The translations under genes and the position numbers were made by a program. This document shows positions 25,270 to 37,757 of a DNA stretch of 64,000 nt, piece after piece (the first letter of the stretch is position 1; each line of letters opens with the position of its first letter). The stretch is taken from contig OY282558.1 in NCBI GenBank assembly GCA_958295665.1, positions 50,351,389-50,415,388 on the forward strand, in the 5' to 3' direction. The notes under the pieces are model-generated. The model was given only the letters and a program-made list of their open reading frames with translations, made no database searches and was not told the origin of the DNA. This DNA is from Tipula vernalis (Eukaryota > Arthropoda > Insecta > Diptera > Tipulidae).

Positions 25270-27010
25270 TTGATAGAGGTATCAGCCATCGTAATCGGAC
25301 CATTTTAGATTTTTGCCGCCCAAAAAGTTTTGGGCTATAGCACAGTTGATTTTCAATAAAATTGAATTTTCTAAGAAATGTTTAGAAATAATCGAGCAAT
25401 CAAAATGAAAATTGTCACAGCAATTACAGGTCTCGAAACCTATTGAAAGAGGTATCAACCATCGTAATCGGACCATTTTAGATTTTTGCCGCCCAAAAAG
25501 TTGTGGGCTATAGCACAGTTGATTTTCAATAAAATTGAATTTTCTAAGAAATGTTTAGAAATAATCGAGCAATCAAAATGAAAATTGTCACAGCAATTAC
25601 AGGTCTCGAAACCTATTGATAGAGGTATCAACCATCGTAATCGGAGCATTTTAGATTTTTGCCGCCCAAAAACTTGTGGGCTATAGCACAGTTGATTTTC
25701 AATAAAATTGAATTTTCTAAGAAATGTTTAGAAATAATCGAGCAATCAAAATGAAAATTGTCACAGCAATTACAGGTCTCGAAACCTATTGATAGAGGTA
25801 TCAACCATCGTAATCGGAGCATTTTAGATGTTTGCCGCCCAAAAAGTTGTGGGCTATAGCATAGTTGATTTTCAATAAAATTGAATTTTCTAAGAAATGT
25901 TTAGAAATAATCGAGCAATCAAAATGAAAATTGTCACAGCAATTACAGGTCTCGAAACCTATTGATAGAGGTATCAACCATCGTAATCGGAGCATTTTAG
26001 ATTTTTGCCGCCCAAAAACTTGTGGGCTATAGCACAGTTGATTTTGAATAAAATTGAATTTTCTAAGAAATGTTTAGAAATAATCGAGCAATGAAAATGA
26101 AAATTGTCACAGCAATTACAGGTCTCGAAACCTATTGATAGAGGTATCAACCATCGTAATCGGAGCATTTTAGATTTTTGCCGCCCAAAAAGTTGTGGGC
26201 TATAGCACAGTTGATTTTCAATAAAATTGAATTTTCTAAGAAATGTTTAGAAATAATCGAGCAATCAAAATGAAAATTGTCACAGCAATTACAGGTCTCG
26301 AAACCTATTGATAGAGGTATCAACCATCGTAATCAGAGCATTTTAGATTTTTGCCGCCCAAAAACTTGTGGGCTATAGCACAGTTGATTTTCAATAAAAT
26401 TGAATTTTCTAAGAAATGTTTAGAAATAATCGAGCAATCAAAATGAAAATTGTCACAGCAATTACAGGTCTCGAAACCTATTGATAGAGGTATCAACCAT
26501 CGTAATCGGACCATTTTAGATTTTTGCCGCCCAAAAAGTTGTGGGCTATAGCACAGTTGATTTTCAATAAAATTGAATTTTCTAAGAAATGTTTAGAAAT
26601 AATCGAGCAATCAAAATGAAAATTGTCACAGCAATTACAGGTCTCGAAACCTATTGATAGAGGTATCAACCATCGTAATCGGACCATTTTAGATTTTAGC
26701 GCCGCCCAAAAACTTGTGGGCTATAGCACAGTTGATTTTCAATAAAATTGAATTTTCTAAGAAATGTTTAGAAATAATCGAGCAATCAAAATGAAAATTG
26801 TCACAGCAATTACAGGTCTCGAAACCTATTGATAGAGGTATCAGCCATCGTAATCGGACCATTTTAGATTTTTGCCGCCCAAAAAGTTTTGGGCTATAGC
26901 ACAGTTGATTTTAAATAAAATTGAATTTTCTAAGAAATGTTTAGAAATAATCGAGCAATCAAAATGAAAATTGTCACAGCAATTACAGGTCTCGAAACCT
27001 ATTGAAAGAG
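25270..27010 (+). repeat. 9-unit duplication pair (offset 1,559 bp)
   Basis: Three private changes recur together 1,559 bp apart (nine units plus the 2-bp insertion): GTATCAGCC at about 25,282 and 26,841; AGTTTTGGGC at about 25,326 and 26,885; and GAAAGAGG at about 25,445 and 27,004. The later copy has gained TTAAATAAA near 26,911 and TTTTAAATTTTT near 27,036. Confidence 0.8.
26695..26708 (+). repeat. 2-bp insertion (TTTTAGCGCCGCCC)
   Basis: An extra GC beside the 5' end of the hairpin, in a u79 A monomer. Confidence 0.9.
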
Positions 27011-28100
27011 GTATCAACCATCGTAATCGGACCATTTTAAATTTTTGCCGCCCAAAAAGTTGTGGGCTATAGCACAGTTGATTTTCAATAAAATTGAATT
27101 TTCTAAGAAATGTTTAGAAATAATCGAGCAATCAAAATGCAAATTGTCACAGCAATTACAGGTCTCGAAACCTATTGATAGAGGTATCAACCATCGTAAT
27201 CGGAGCATTTTAGATTTTTGCCGCCCAAAAACTTGTGGGCTATAGCACAGTTGATTTTCAATAAAATTGAATTTTCTAAGAAATGTTTAGAAATAATCGA
27301 GCAATCAAAATGAAAATTGTCACAGCAATTACAGGTCTCGAAACCTATTGATAGAGGTATCAACCATCGTAATCGGAGCATTTTAGATTTTTGCCGCCCA
27401 AAAAGTTGTGGGCTATAGCACAGTTGATTTTCAATAAAATTGAATTTTCTAAGAAATGTTTAGAAATAATCGAGCAATCAAAATGAAAATTGTCACAGCA
27501 ATTACAGGTCTCGAAACCTATTGATAGAGGTATCAACCATCGTAATCGGAGCATTTTAGATTTTTGCCGCCCAAAAACTTGTGGGCTATAGCACAGTTGA
27601 TTTTCAATAAAATTGAATTTTCTAAGAAATGTTTAGAAATAATCGAGCAATCAAAATGAAAATTGTCACAGCAATTACAGGTCTCGAAACCTATTGATAG
27701 AGGTATCAACCATCGTAATCGGAGCATTTTAGATTTTTGCCGCCCAAAAACTTGTGGGCTATAGCACAGTTGATTTTCAATAAAATTGAATTTTCTAAGA
27801 AATGTTTAGAAATAATCGAGCAATCAAAATGAAAATTGTCACAGCAATTACAGGTCTCGAAACCTATTGATAGAGGTATCAACCATCGTAATCGGAGCAT
27901 TTTAGATTTTTGCCGCCCAAAAAGTTGTGGGCTATAGCACAGTTGATTTTCAATAAAATTGAATTTTCTAAGAAATGTTTAGAAATAATCGAGCAATGAA
28001 AATGAAAATTGTCACAGCAATTACAGGTTCCGAAACCTATTGACAAAGGTATCAACCATCGTAATCGGACCATTTTAGATTTTTGCCGCCCAAAAACTTG

Positions 28101-28112
28101 TGGGCACAGTTG
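28101..28112 (+). repeat. 6-bp deletion in the palindrome (copy 1)
   Basis: GTGGGC joins to ACAG, losing TATAGC (u101-u106). The flanking direct GC repeats suggest slippage. The same haplotype recurs 1,205 bp later. Confidence 0.92.
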
Positions 28113-29304
28113 ATTTTCAATAAAATTGAATTTTCTAAGAAATGTTTAGAAATAATCGAGCAATCAAAATGCAAATTGTCACAGCAATTACAGGTTCCGA
28201 AACCTATTGATAGAGGTATCAGCCATCGTAATCGGACCATTTTAGATTTTTGCCGCCCAAAAACTTGTGGGCTATAGCACAGTTGATTTTCAATAAAATT
28301 GAATTTTCTAAGAAATGTTTAGAAATAATCGAGCAATCAAAATGAAAATTGTCACAGCAATTACAGGTCTCGAAACCTATTGATAGAGGTATCAACCATC
28401 GTAATCGGACCATTTTAGATTTTTGCCGCCCAAAAACTTGTGGGCTATAGCACAGTTGATTTTCAATAAAATTGAATTTTCTAAGAAATGTTTAGAAATA
28501 ATCGAGCAATCAAAATGCAAATTGTCACAGCAATTACAGGTCTCGAAACCTATTGATAGAGGTATCAACCATCGTAATCGGAGCATTTTAGATTTTTGCC
28601 GCCCAAAAACTTGTGGGCTATAGCACAGTTGATTTTCAATAAAATTGAATTTTCTAAGAAATGTTTAGAAATAATCGAGCAATGAAAATGAAAATTGTCA
28701 CAGCAATTACAGGTCTCGAAACCTATTGATAGAGGTATCAACCATCGTAATCGGACCATTTTAGATTTTAGCCGCCCAAAAACTTGTGGGCTATAGCACA
28801 GTTGATTTTCAATAAAATTGAATTTTCTAAGAAATGTTTAGAAATAATCGAGCAATCAAAATGAAAATTGTCACAGCAATTACAGGTCTCGAAACCTATT
28901 GATAGAGGTATCAACCATCGTAATCGGACCATTTTAGATTTTTGCCGCCCAAAAACTTGTGGGCTATAGCACAGTTGATTTTCAATAAAATTGAATTTTC
29001 TAAGAAATGTTTAGAAATAATCGAGCAATCAAAATGAAAATTGTCACAGCAATTACAGGTCTCGAAACCTATTGATAGAGGTATCAACCATCGTAATCGG
29101 AGCATTTTAGATTTTTGCCGCCCAAAAAGTTGTGGGCTATAGCACAGTTGATTTTCAATAAAATTGAATTTTCTAAGAAATGTTTAGAAATAATCGAGCA
29201 ATGAAAATGAAAATTGTCACAGCAATTACAGGTTCCGAAACCTATTGACAAAGGTATCAACCATCGTAATCGGACCATTTTAGATTTTTGCCGCCCAAAA
29301 ACTT

Positions 29305-29316
29305 GTGGGCACAGTT
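29305..29316 (+). repeat. 6-bp deletion in the palindrome (copy 2)
   Basis: Identical to the deletion near 28,105. The offset of 1,205 bp is seven units minus 6 bp, and the preceding monomer (GGTTCCG, GACAAAGG, u166 G) also matches, so this is a copied haplotype. The copies differ at u173 (C in the first, A in the second). Confidence 0.92.
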
Positions 29317-32300
29317 GATTTTCAATAAAATTGAATTTTCTAAGAAATGTTTAGAAATAATCGAGCAATCAAAATGAAAATTGTCACAGCAATTACAGGT
29401 CTCGAAACCTATTGATAGAGGTATCAACCATCGTAATCGGACCATTTTAGATTTTTGCCGCCCAAAAACTTGTGGGCTATAACATAGTTGATTTTCAATA
29501 AAATTGAATTTTCTAAGAAATGTTTAGAAATAATCGAGCAATCAAAATGCAAATTGTCACAGCAATTACAGGTCTCGAAACCTATTGATAGAGGTATCAA
29601 CCATCGTAATCGGAGCATTTTAGATTTTTGCCGCCCAAAAACTTGTGGGCTATAGCACAGTTGATTTTGAATAAAATTGAATTTTCTAAGAAATGTTTAG
29701 AAATAATCGAGCAATGAAAATGAAAATTGTCACAGCAATTACAGGTTCCGAAACCTATTGACAAAGGTATCAACCATCGTAATCGGACCATTTTAGATTT
29801 TTGCCGCCCAAAAACTTGTGGGCTATAGCACAGTTGATTTTCAATAAAATTGAATTTTCTAAGAAATGTTTAGAAATAATCGAGCAATCAAAATGCAAAT
29901 TGTCACAGCAATTACAGGTTCCGAAACCTATTGACAGAGGTATCAACCATCGTAATCGGACCATTTTAGATTTTAGCCGCCCAAAAACTTGTGGGCTATA
30001 GCACAGTTGATTTTCAATAAAATTGAATTTTCTAAGAAATGTTTAGAAATAATCGAGCAATGAAAATGAAAATTGTCACAGCAATTACAGGTCTCGAAAC
30101 CTATTGATAGAGGTATCAACCATCGTAATCGGACCATTTTAGATTTTTGCCGCCCAAAAACTTGTGGGCTATAGCACAGTTGATTTTCAATCAAATTGAA
30201 TTTTCTAAGAAATGTTTAGAAATAATCGAGCAATCAAAATGAAAATTGTCACAGCAATTACAGGTCTCGAAACCTATTGATAGAGGTATCAACCATCGTA
30301 ATCGGACCATTTTAGATTTTTGCCGCCCAAAAACTTGTGGGCTATAACATAGTTGATTTTCAATAAAATTGAATTTTCTAAGAAATGTTTAGAAATAATC
30401 GAGCAATCAAAATGCAAATTGTCACAGCAATTACAGGTCTCGAAACCTATTGATAGAGGTATCAACCATCGTAATCGGAGCATTTTAGATTTTTGCCGCC
30501 CAAAAACTTGTGGGCTATAGCACAGTTGATTTTGAATAAAATTGAATTTTCTAAGAAATGTTTAGAAATAATCGAGCAATGAAAATGAAAATTGTCACAG
30601 CAATTACAGGTTCCGAAACCTATTGACAAAGGTATCAACCATCGTAATCGGACCATTTTAAATTTTTGCCGCCCAAAAACTTGTGGGCTATAGCACAGTT
30701 GATTTTCAATAAAATTGAATTTTCTAAGAAATGTTTAGAAATAATCGAGCAATCAAAATGCAAATTGTCACAGCAATTACAGGTTCCGAAACCTATTGAC
30801 AGAGGTATCAACCATCGTAATCGGACCATTTTAGATTTTAGCCGCCCAAAAACTTGTGGGCTATAGCACAGTTGATTTTCAATAAAATTGAATTTTCTAA
30901 GAAATGTTTAGAAATAATCGAGCAATGAAAATGAAAATTGTCACAGCAATTACAGGTCTCGAAACCTATTGATAGAGGTATCAACCATCGTAATCGGACC
31001 ATTTTAGATTTTAGCCGCCCAAAAACTTGTGGGCTATAGCACAGTTGATTTTCAATAAAATTGAATTTTCTAAGAAATGTTTAGAAATAATCGAGCAATG
31101 AAAATGAAAATTGTCACAGCAATTACAGGTCTCGAAACCTATTGATAGAGGTATCAACCATCGTAATCGGACCATTTTAGATTTTTGCCGCCCAAAAACT
31201 TGTGGGCTATAGCACAGTTGATTTTCAATAAAATTGAATTTTCTAAGAAATGTTTAGAAATAATCGAGCAATCAAAATGAAAATTGTCACAGCAATTACA
31301 GGTCTCGAAACCTATTGATAGAGGTATCAACCATCGTAATCGGACCATTTTAGATTTTAGCCGCCCAAAAACTTGTGGGCTATAGCACAGTTGATTTTCA
31401 ATAAAATTGAATTTTCTAAGAAATGTTTAGAAATAATCGAGCAATCAAAATGAAAATTGTCACAGCAATTACAGGTCTCGAAACCTATTGATAGAGGTAT
31501 CAACCATCGTAATCGGACCATTTTAGATTTTTGCCGCCCAAAAACTTGTGGGCTATAGCACAGTTGATTTTCAATAAAATTGAATTTTCTAAGAAATGTT
31601 TAGAAATAATCGAGCAATGAAAATGAAAATTGTCACAGCAATTACAGGTCTCGAAACCTATTGATAGAGGTATCAACCATCGTAATCGGACCATTTTAGA
31701 TTTTTGCCGCCCAAAAACTTGTGGGCTATAGCACAGTTGATTTTCAATAAAATTGAATTTTCTAAGAAATGTTTAGAAATAATCGAGCAATCAAAATGAA
31801 AATTGTCACAGCAATTACAGGTCTCGAAACCTATTGATAGAGGTATCAACCATCGTAATCGGACCATTTTAGATTTTAGCCGCCCAAAAACTTGTGGGCT
31901 ATAGCACAGTTGATTTTCAATAAAATTGAATTTTCTAAGAAATGTTTAGAAATAATCGAGCAATCAAAATGAAAATTGTCACAGCAATTACAGGTCTCGA
32001 AACCTATTGATAGAGGTATCAACCATCGTAATCGGAGCATTTTAGATTTTTGCCGCCCAAAAACTTGTGGGCTATAGCACAGTTGATTTTGAATAAAATT
32101 GAATTTTCTAAGAAATGTTTAGAAATAATCGAGCAATGAAAATGAAAATTGTCACAGCAATTACAGGTTCCGAAACCTATTGACAAAGGTATCAACCATC
32201 GTAATCGGACCATTTTAGATTTTTGCCGCCCAAAAACTTGTGGGCTATAGCACAGTTGATTTTCAATAAAATTGAATTTTCTAAGAAATGTTTAGAAATA

Positions 32301-32753
32301 ATCGAGCAATCAAAATGCAAATTGTCACAGCAATTACAGGTTCCGAAACCTATTGACAGAGGTATCAACCATCGTAATCGGACCATTTTAGATTTTAGCC
32401 GCCCAAAAACTTGTGGGCTATAGCACAGTTGATTTTCAATAAAATTGAATTTTCTAAGAAATGTTTAGAAATAATCGAGCAATCAAAATGAAAATTGTCA
32501 CAGCAATTACAGGTCTCGAAACCTATTGATAGAGGTATCAACCATCGTAATCGGACCATTTTAGATTTTTGCCGCCCAAAAAGTTGTGGGCTATAGCACA
32601 GTTGATTTTCAATAAAATTGAATTTTCTAAGAAATGTTTAGAAATAATCGAGCAATCAAAATGAAAATTGTCACAGCAATTACAGGTCTCGAAACCTATT
32701 GATAGAGGTATCAACCATCGTAATCGGACCATTTTAGATTTTTGCCGCCCAAA
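29311..32753 (+). repeat. Higher-order block A
   Basis: Monomer order and private variants match block B at an offset of 4,325 bp (25 units; 4,324 after the 1-bp deletion at 34,310). Shared marks include CTATAACATAG at 29,477/33,802 and 30,342/34,666, TTTTAAATTTTT near 30,658/34,981, and CAATCAAATTG near 30,189/34,513. The match is mosaic around 29,800-30,000 and ends near 32,753/37,077. Confidence 0.8.
29477..29770 (+). repeat. Two-monomer marker cassette (first of seven)
   Basis: An ordered set of markers: CTATAACATAG (u105 A, u108 T), then u173 C, u65 G, u119 G (GATTTTGAAT), u166 G, GGTTCCG and GACAAAGG. The cassette begins at 29,477, 30,342, 32,764, 33,802, 34,666, 38,645 and 39,510. Spacings are 5, 14, 6, 5 (minus 1 bp), 23 and 5 units. 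I saw no copy outside 29-40 kb, although most of its markers occur elsewhere singly. Confidence 0.85.
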
Positions 32754-32763
32754 AACTTGTGGG

Positions 32764-34116
32764 CTATAACATAGTTGATTTTCAATAAAATTGAATTTTC
32801 TAAGAAATGTTTAGAAATAATCGAGCAATCAAAATGCAAATTGTCACAGCAATTACAGGTCTCGAAACCTATTGATAGAGGTATCAACCATCGTAATCGG
32901 AGCATTTTAGATTTTTGCCGCCCAAAAACTTGTGGGCTATAGCACAGTTGATTTTGAATAAAATTGAATTTTCTAAGAAATGTTTAGAAATAATCGAGCA
33001 ATGAAAATGAAAATTGTCACAGCAATTACAGGTTCCGAAACCTATTGACAAAGGTATCAACCATCGTAATCGGACCATTTTAGATTTTTGCCGCCCAAAA
33101 ACTTGTGGGCTATAGCACAGTTGATTTTCAATAAAATTGAATTTTCTAAGAAATGTTTAGAAATAATCGAGCAATCAAAATGCAAATTGTCACAGCAATT
33201 ACAGGTTCCGAAACCTATTGACAGAGGTATCAACCATCGTAATCGGACCATTTTAGATTTTTGCCGCCCAAAAACTTGTGGGCTATAGCACAGTTGATTT
33301 TCAATAAAATTGAATTTTCTAAGAAATGTTTAGAAATAATCGAGCAATCAAAATGCAAATTGTCACAGCAATTACAGGTTCCGAAACCTATTGACAGAGG
33401 TATCAACCATCGTAATCGGACCATTTTAGATTTTAGCCGCCCAAAAACTTGTGGGCTATAGCACAGTTGATTTTCAATAAAATTGAATTTTCTAAGAAAT
33501 GTTTAGAAATAATCGAGCAATCAAAATGAAAATTGTCACAGCAATTACAGGTCTCGAAACCTATTGATAGAGGTATCAACCATCGTAATCGGACCATTTT
33601 AGATTTTTGCCGCCCAAAAAGTTGTGGGCTATAGCACAGTTGATTTTCAATAAAATTGAATTTTCTAAGAAATGTTTAGAAATAATCGAGCAATCAAAAT
33701 GAAAATTGTCACAGCAATTACAGGTCTCGAAACCTATTGATAGAGGTATCAACCATCGTAATCGGACCATTTTAGATTTTTGCCGCCCAAAAACTTGTGG
33801 GCTATAACATAGTTGATTTTCAATAAAATTGAATTTTCTAAGAAATGTTTAGAAATAATCGAGCAATCAAAATGCAAATTGTCACAGCAATTACAGGTCT
33901 CGAAACCTATTGATAGAGGTATCAACCATCGTAATCGGAGCATTTTAGATTTTTGCCGCCCAAAAACTTGTGGGCTATAGCACAGTTGATTTTGAATAAA
34001 ATTGAATTTTCTAAGAAATGTTTAGAAATAATCGAGCAATGAAAATGAAAATTGTCACAGCAATTACAGGTTCCGAAACCTATTGACAAAGGTATCAACC
34101 ATCGTAATCGGACCAT
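32764..34116 (+). repeat. 6-unit (1,038-bp) local duplication at the start of block B
   Basis: The monomers at 32,538-33,078 correspond in order to those at 33,576-34,116 (offset 1,038 bp), including the marker cassette at 32,764 and 33,802. This places a hexamer duplication across the A/B boundary. Confidence 0.7.
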
Positions 34117-37100
34117 TTTAGATTTTAGCCGCCCAAAAACTTGTGGGCTATAGCACAGTTGATTTTCAATAAAATTGAATTTTCTAAGAAATGTTTAGAA
34201 ATAATCGAGCAATGAAAATGAAAATTGTCACAGCAATTACAGGTCTCGAAACCTATTGATAGAGGTATCAACCATCGTAATCGGACCATTTTAGATTTTA
34301 GCCGCCCAAAACTTGTGGGCTATAGCACAGTTGATTTTCAATAAAATTGAATTTTCTAAGAAATGTTTAGAAATAATCGAGCAATGAAAATGAAAATTGT
34401 CACAGCAATTACAGGTCTCGAAACCTATTGATAGAGGTATCAACCATCGTAATCGGACCATTTTAGATTTTTGCCGCCCAAAAACTTGTGGGCTATAGCA
34501 CAGTTGATTTTCAATCAAATTGAATTTTCTAAGAAATGTTTAGAAATAATCGAGCAATCAAAATGAAAATTGTCACAGCAATTACAGGTCTCGAAACCTA
34601 TTGATAGAGGTATCAACCATCGTAATCGGACCATTTTAGATTTTTGCCGCCCAAAAACTTGTGGGCTATAACATAGTTGATTTTCAATAAAATTGAATTT
34701 TCTAAGAAATGTTTAGAAATAATCGAGCAATCAAAATGCAAATTGTCACAGCAATTACAGGTCTCGAAACCTATTGATAGAGGTATCAACCATCGTAATC
34801 GGAGCATTTTAGATTTTTGCCGCCCAAAAACTTGTGGGCTATAGCACAGTTGATTTTGAATAAAATTGAATTTTCTAAGAAATGTTTAGAAATAATCGAG
34901 CAATGAAAATGAAAATTGTCACAGCAATTACAGGTTCCGAAACCTATTGACAAAGGTATCAACCATCGTAATCGGACCATTTTAAATTTTTGCCGCCCAA
35001 AAACTTGTGGGCTATAGCACAGTTGATTTTCAATAAAATTGAATTTTCTAAGAAATGTTTAGAAATAATCGAGCAATCAAAATGCAAATTGTCACAGCAA
35101 TTACAGGTTCCGAAACCTATTGACAGAGGTATCAACCATCGTAATCGGACCATTTTAGATTTTAGCCGCCCAAAAACTTGTGGGCTATAGCACAGTTGAT
35201 TTTCAATAAAATTGAATTTTCTAAGAAATGTTTAGAAATAATCGAGCAATGAAAATGAAAATTGTCACAGCAATTACAGGTCTCGAAACCTATTGATAGA
35301 GGTATCAACCATCGTAATCGGACCATTTTAGATTTTAGCCGCCCAAAAACTTGTGGGCTATAGCACAGTTGATTTTCAATAAAATTGAATTTTCTAAGAA
35401 ATGTTTAGAAATAATCGAGCAATGAAAATGAAAATTGTCACAGCAATTACAGGTCTCGAAACCTATTGATAGAGGTATCAACCATCGTAATCGGACCATT
35501 TTAGATTTTTGCCGCCCAAAAACTTGTGGGCTATAGCACAGTTGATTTTCAATAAAATTGAATTTTCTAAGAAATGTTTAGAAATAATCGAGCAATCAAA
35601 ATGAAAATTGTCACAGCAATTACAGGTCTCGAAACCTATTGATAGAGGTATCAACCATCGTAATCGGACCATTTTAGATTTTAGCCGCCCAAAAACTTGT
35701 GGGCTATAGCACAGTTGATTTTCAATAAAATTGAATTTTCTAAGAAATGTTTAGAAATAATCGAGCAATCAAAATGAAAATTGTCACAGCAATTACAGGT
35801 CTCGAAACCTATTGATAGAGGTATCAACCATCGTAATCGGACCATTTTAGATTTTTGCCGCCCAAAAACTTGTGGGCTATAGCACAGTTGATTTTCAATA
35901 AAATTGAATTTTCTAAGAAATGTTTAGAAATAATCGAGCAATGAAAATGAAAATTGTCACAGCAATTACAGGTCTCGAAACCTATTGATAGAGGTATCAA
36001 CCATCGTAATCGGACCATTTTAGATTTTTGCCGCCCAAAAACTTGTGGGCTATAGCACAGTTGATTTTCAATAAAATTGAATTTTCTAAGAAATGTTTAG
36101 AAATAATCGAGCAATCAAAATGAAAATTGTCACAGCAATTACAGGTCTCGAAACCTATTGATAGAGGTATCAACCATCGTAATCGGACCATTTTAGATTT
36201 TAGCCGCCCAAAAACTTGTGGGCTATAGCACAGTTGATTTTCAATAAAATTGAATTTTCTAAGAAATGTTTAGAAATAATCGAGCAATCAAAATGAAAAT
36301 TGTCACAGCAATTACAGGTCTCGAAACCTATTGATAGAGGTATCAACCATCGTAATCGGACCATTTTAGATTTTTGCCGCCCAAAAACTTGTGGGCTATA
36401 GCACAGTTGATTTTGAATAAAATTGAATTTTCTAAGAAATGTTTAGAAATAATCGAGCAATGAAAATGAAAATTGTCACAGCAATTACAGGTTCCGAAAC
36501 CTATTGACAAAGGTATCAACCATCGTAATCGGACCATTTTAGATTTTTGCCGCCCAAAAACTTGTGGGCTATAGCACAGTTGATTTTCAATAAAATTGAA
36601 TTTTCTAAGAAATGTTTAGAAATAATCGAGCAATCAAAATGCAAATTGTCACAGCAATTACAGGTTCCGAAACCTATTGACAGAGGTATCAACCATCGTA
36701 ATCGGACCATTTTAGATTTTAGCCGCCCAAAAACTTGTGGGCTATAGCACAGTTGATTTTCAATAAAATTGAATTTTCTAAGAAATGTTTAGAAATAATC
36801 GAGCAATCAAAATGAAAATTGTCACAGCAATTACAGGTCTCGAAACCTATTGATAGAGGTATCAACCATCGTAATCGGACCATTTTAGATTTTTGCCGCC
36901 CAAAAAGTTGTGGGCTATAGCACAGTTGATTTTCAATAAAATTGAATTTTCTAAGAAATGTTTAGAAATAATCGAGCAATCAAAATGAAAATTGTCACAG
37001 CAATTACAGGTCTCGAAACCTATTGATAGAGGTATCAACCATCGTAATCGGACCATTTTAGATTTTTGCCGCCCAAAAAGTTGTGGGCTATAGCATAGTT

Positions 37101-37757
37101 GATTTTCAATAAAATTGAATTTTCTAAGAAATGTTTAGAAATAATCGAGCAATGAAAATGAAAATTGTCACAGCAATTACAGGTCTCGAAACCTATTGAT
37201 AGAGGTATCAACCATCGTAATCGGACCATTTTAGATTTTTGCCGCCCAAAAAGTTGTGGGCTATAGCACAGTTGATTTTCAATAAAATTGAATTTTCTAA
37301 GAAATGTTTAGAAATAATCGAGCAATCAAAATGAAAATTGTCACAGCAATTACAGGTCTCGAAACCTATTGATAGAGGTACCAACCATCGTAATCGGAGC
37401 ATTTTAGATTTTTGCCGCCCAAAAACTTGTGGGCTATAGCACAGTTGATTTTCAATAAAATTGAATTTTCTAAGAAATGTTTAGAAATAATCGAGCAATC
37501 AAAATGCAAATTGTCACAGCAATTACAGGTCTCGAAACCTATTGATAGAGGTATCAACCATCGTAATCGGAGCATTTTAGATTTTTGCCGCCCAAAAACT
37601 TGTGGGCTATAGCACAGTTGATTTTCAATAAAATTGAATTTTCTAAAAAATGTTTAGAAATAATCGAGCAATCAAAATGCAAATTGTCACAGCAATTACA
37701 GGTCTCGAAACCTATTGACAGAGGTATCAACCATCGTAATCGGAGCATTTTAGATTT
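32915..37757 (+). repeat. Higher-order block B (28 monomers, 4,843 bp)
   Basis: Block B is followed immediately by block C, which repeats it monomer for monomer at +4,843 (left of 34,310) or +4,844 (right of it). Shared private marks include GGTACCAACC near 37,377/42,221, CTAAAAAATG near 37,646/42,490, TTTTAAATTTTT near 34,981/39,825 and CAATCAAATTG near 34,513/39,357. Differences found by eye are few: u65 near 37,399 and 37,572, u173 near 33,355, u41 near 33,228, and the 1-bp deletion. Confidence 0.88.
34301..34315 (+). repeat. 1-bp deletion in the A-run of the hairpin loop
   Basis: GCCGCCCAAAACTTG has four A instead of five. Block C (near 39,153) keeps five, so the change arose in B after the B/C duplication, or was repaired in C. 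Confidence 0.88.

Larger units (their letters stand above)
22090..29310 (+). repeat. Mixed transitional block
   Basis: Monomers of several types alternate. The u127 T>A variant (AAAAATGAA) clusters here, near 22,398, 22,570, 23,458, 23,977 and 24,323. The u119 C>G and u166 C>G variants, common further right, first appear together in one monomer (near 26,045 and 26,093). The first u108 C>T (GCATAG) is near 25,861. A 9-unit duplication links about 25,270-25,450 with 26,829-27,010, and a 7-unit one links about 27,880-28,240 with 29,085-29,445. Confidence 0.75.
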
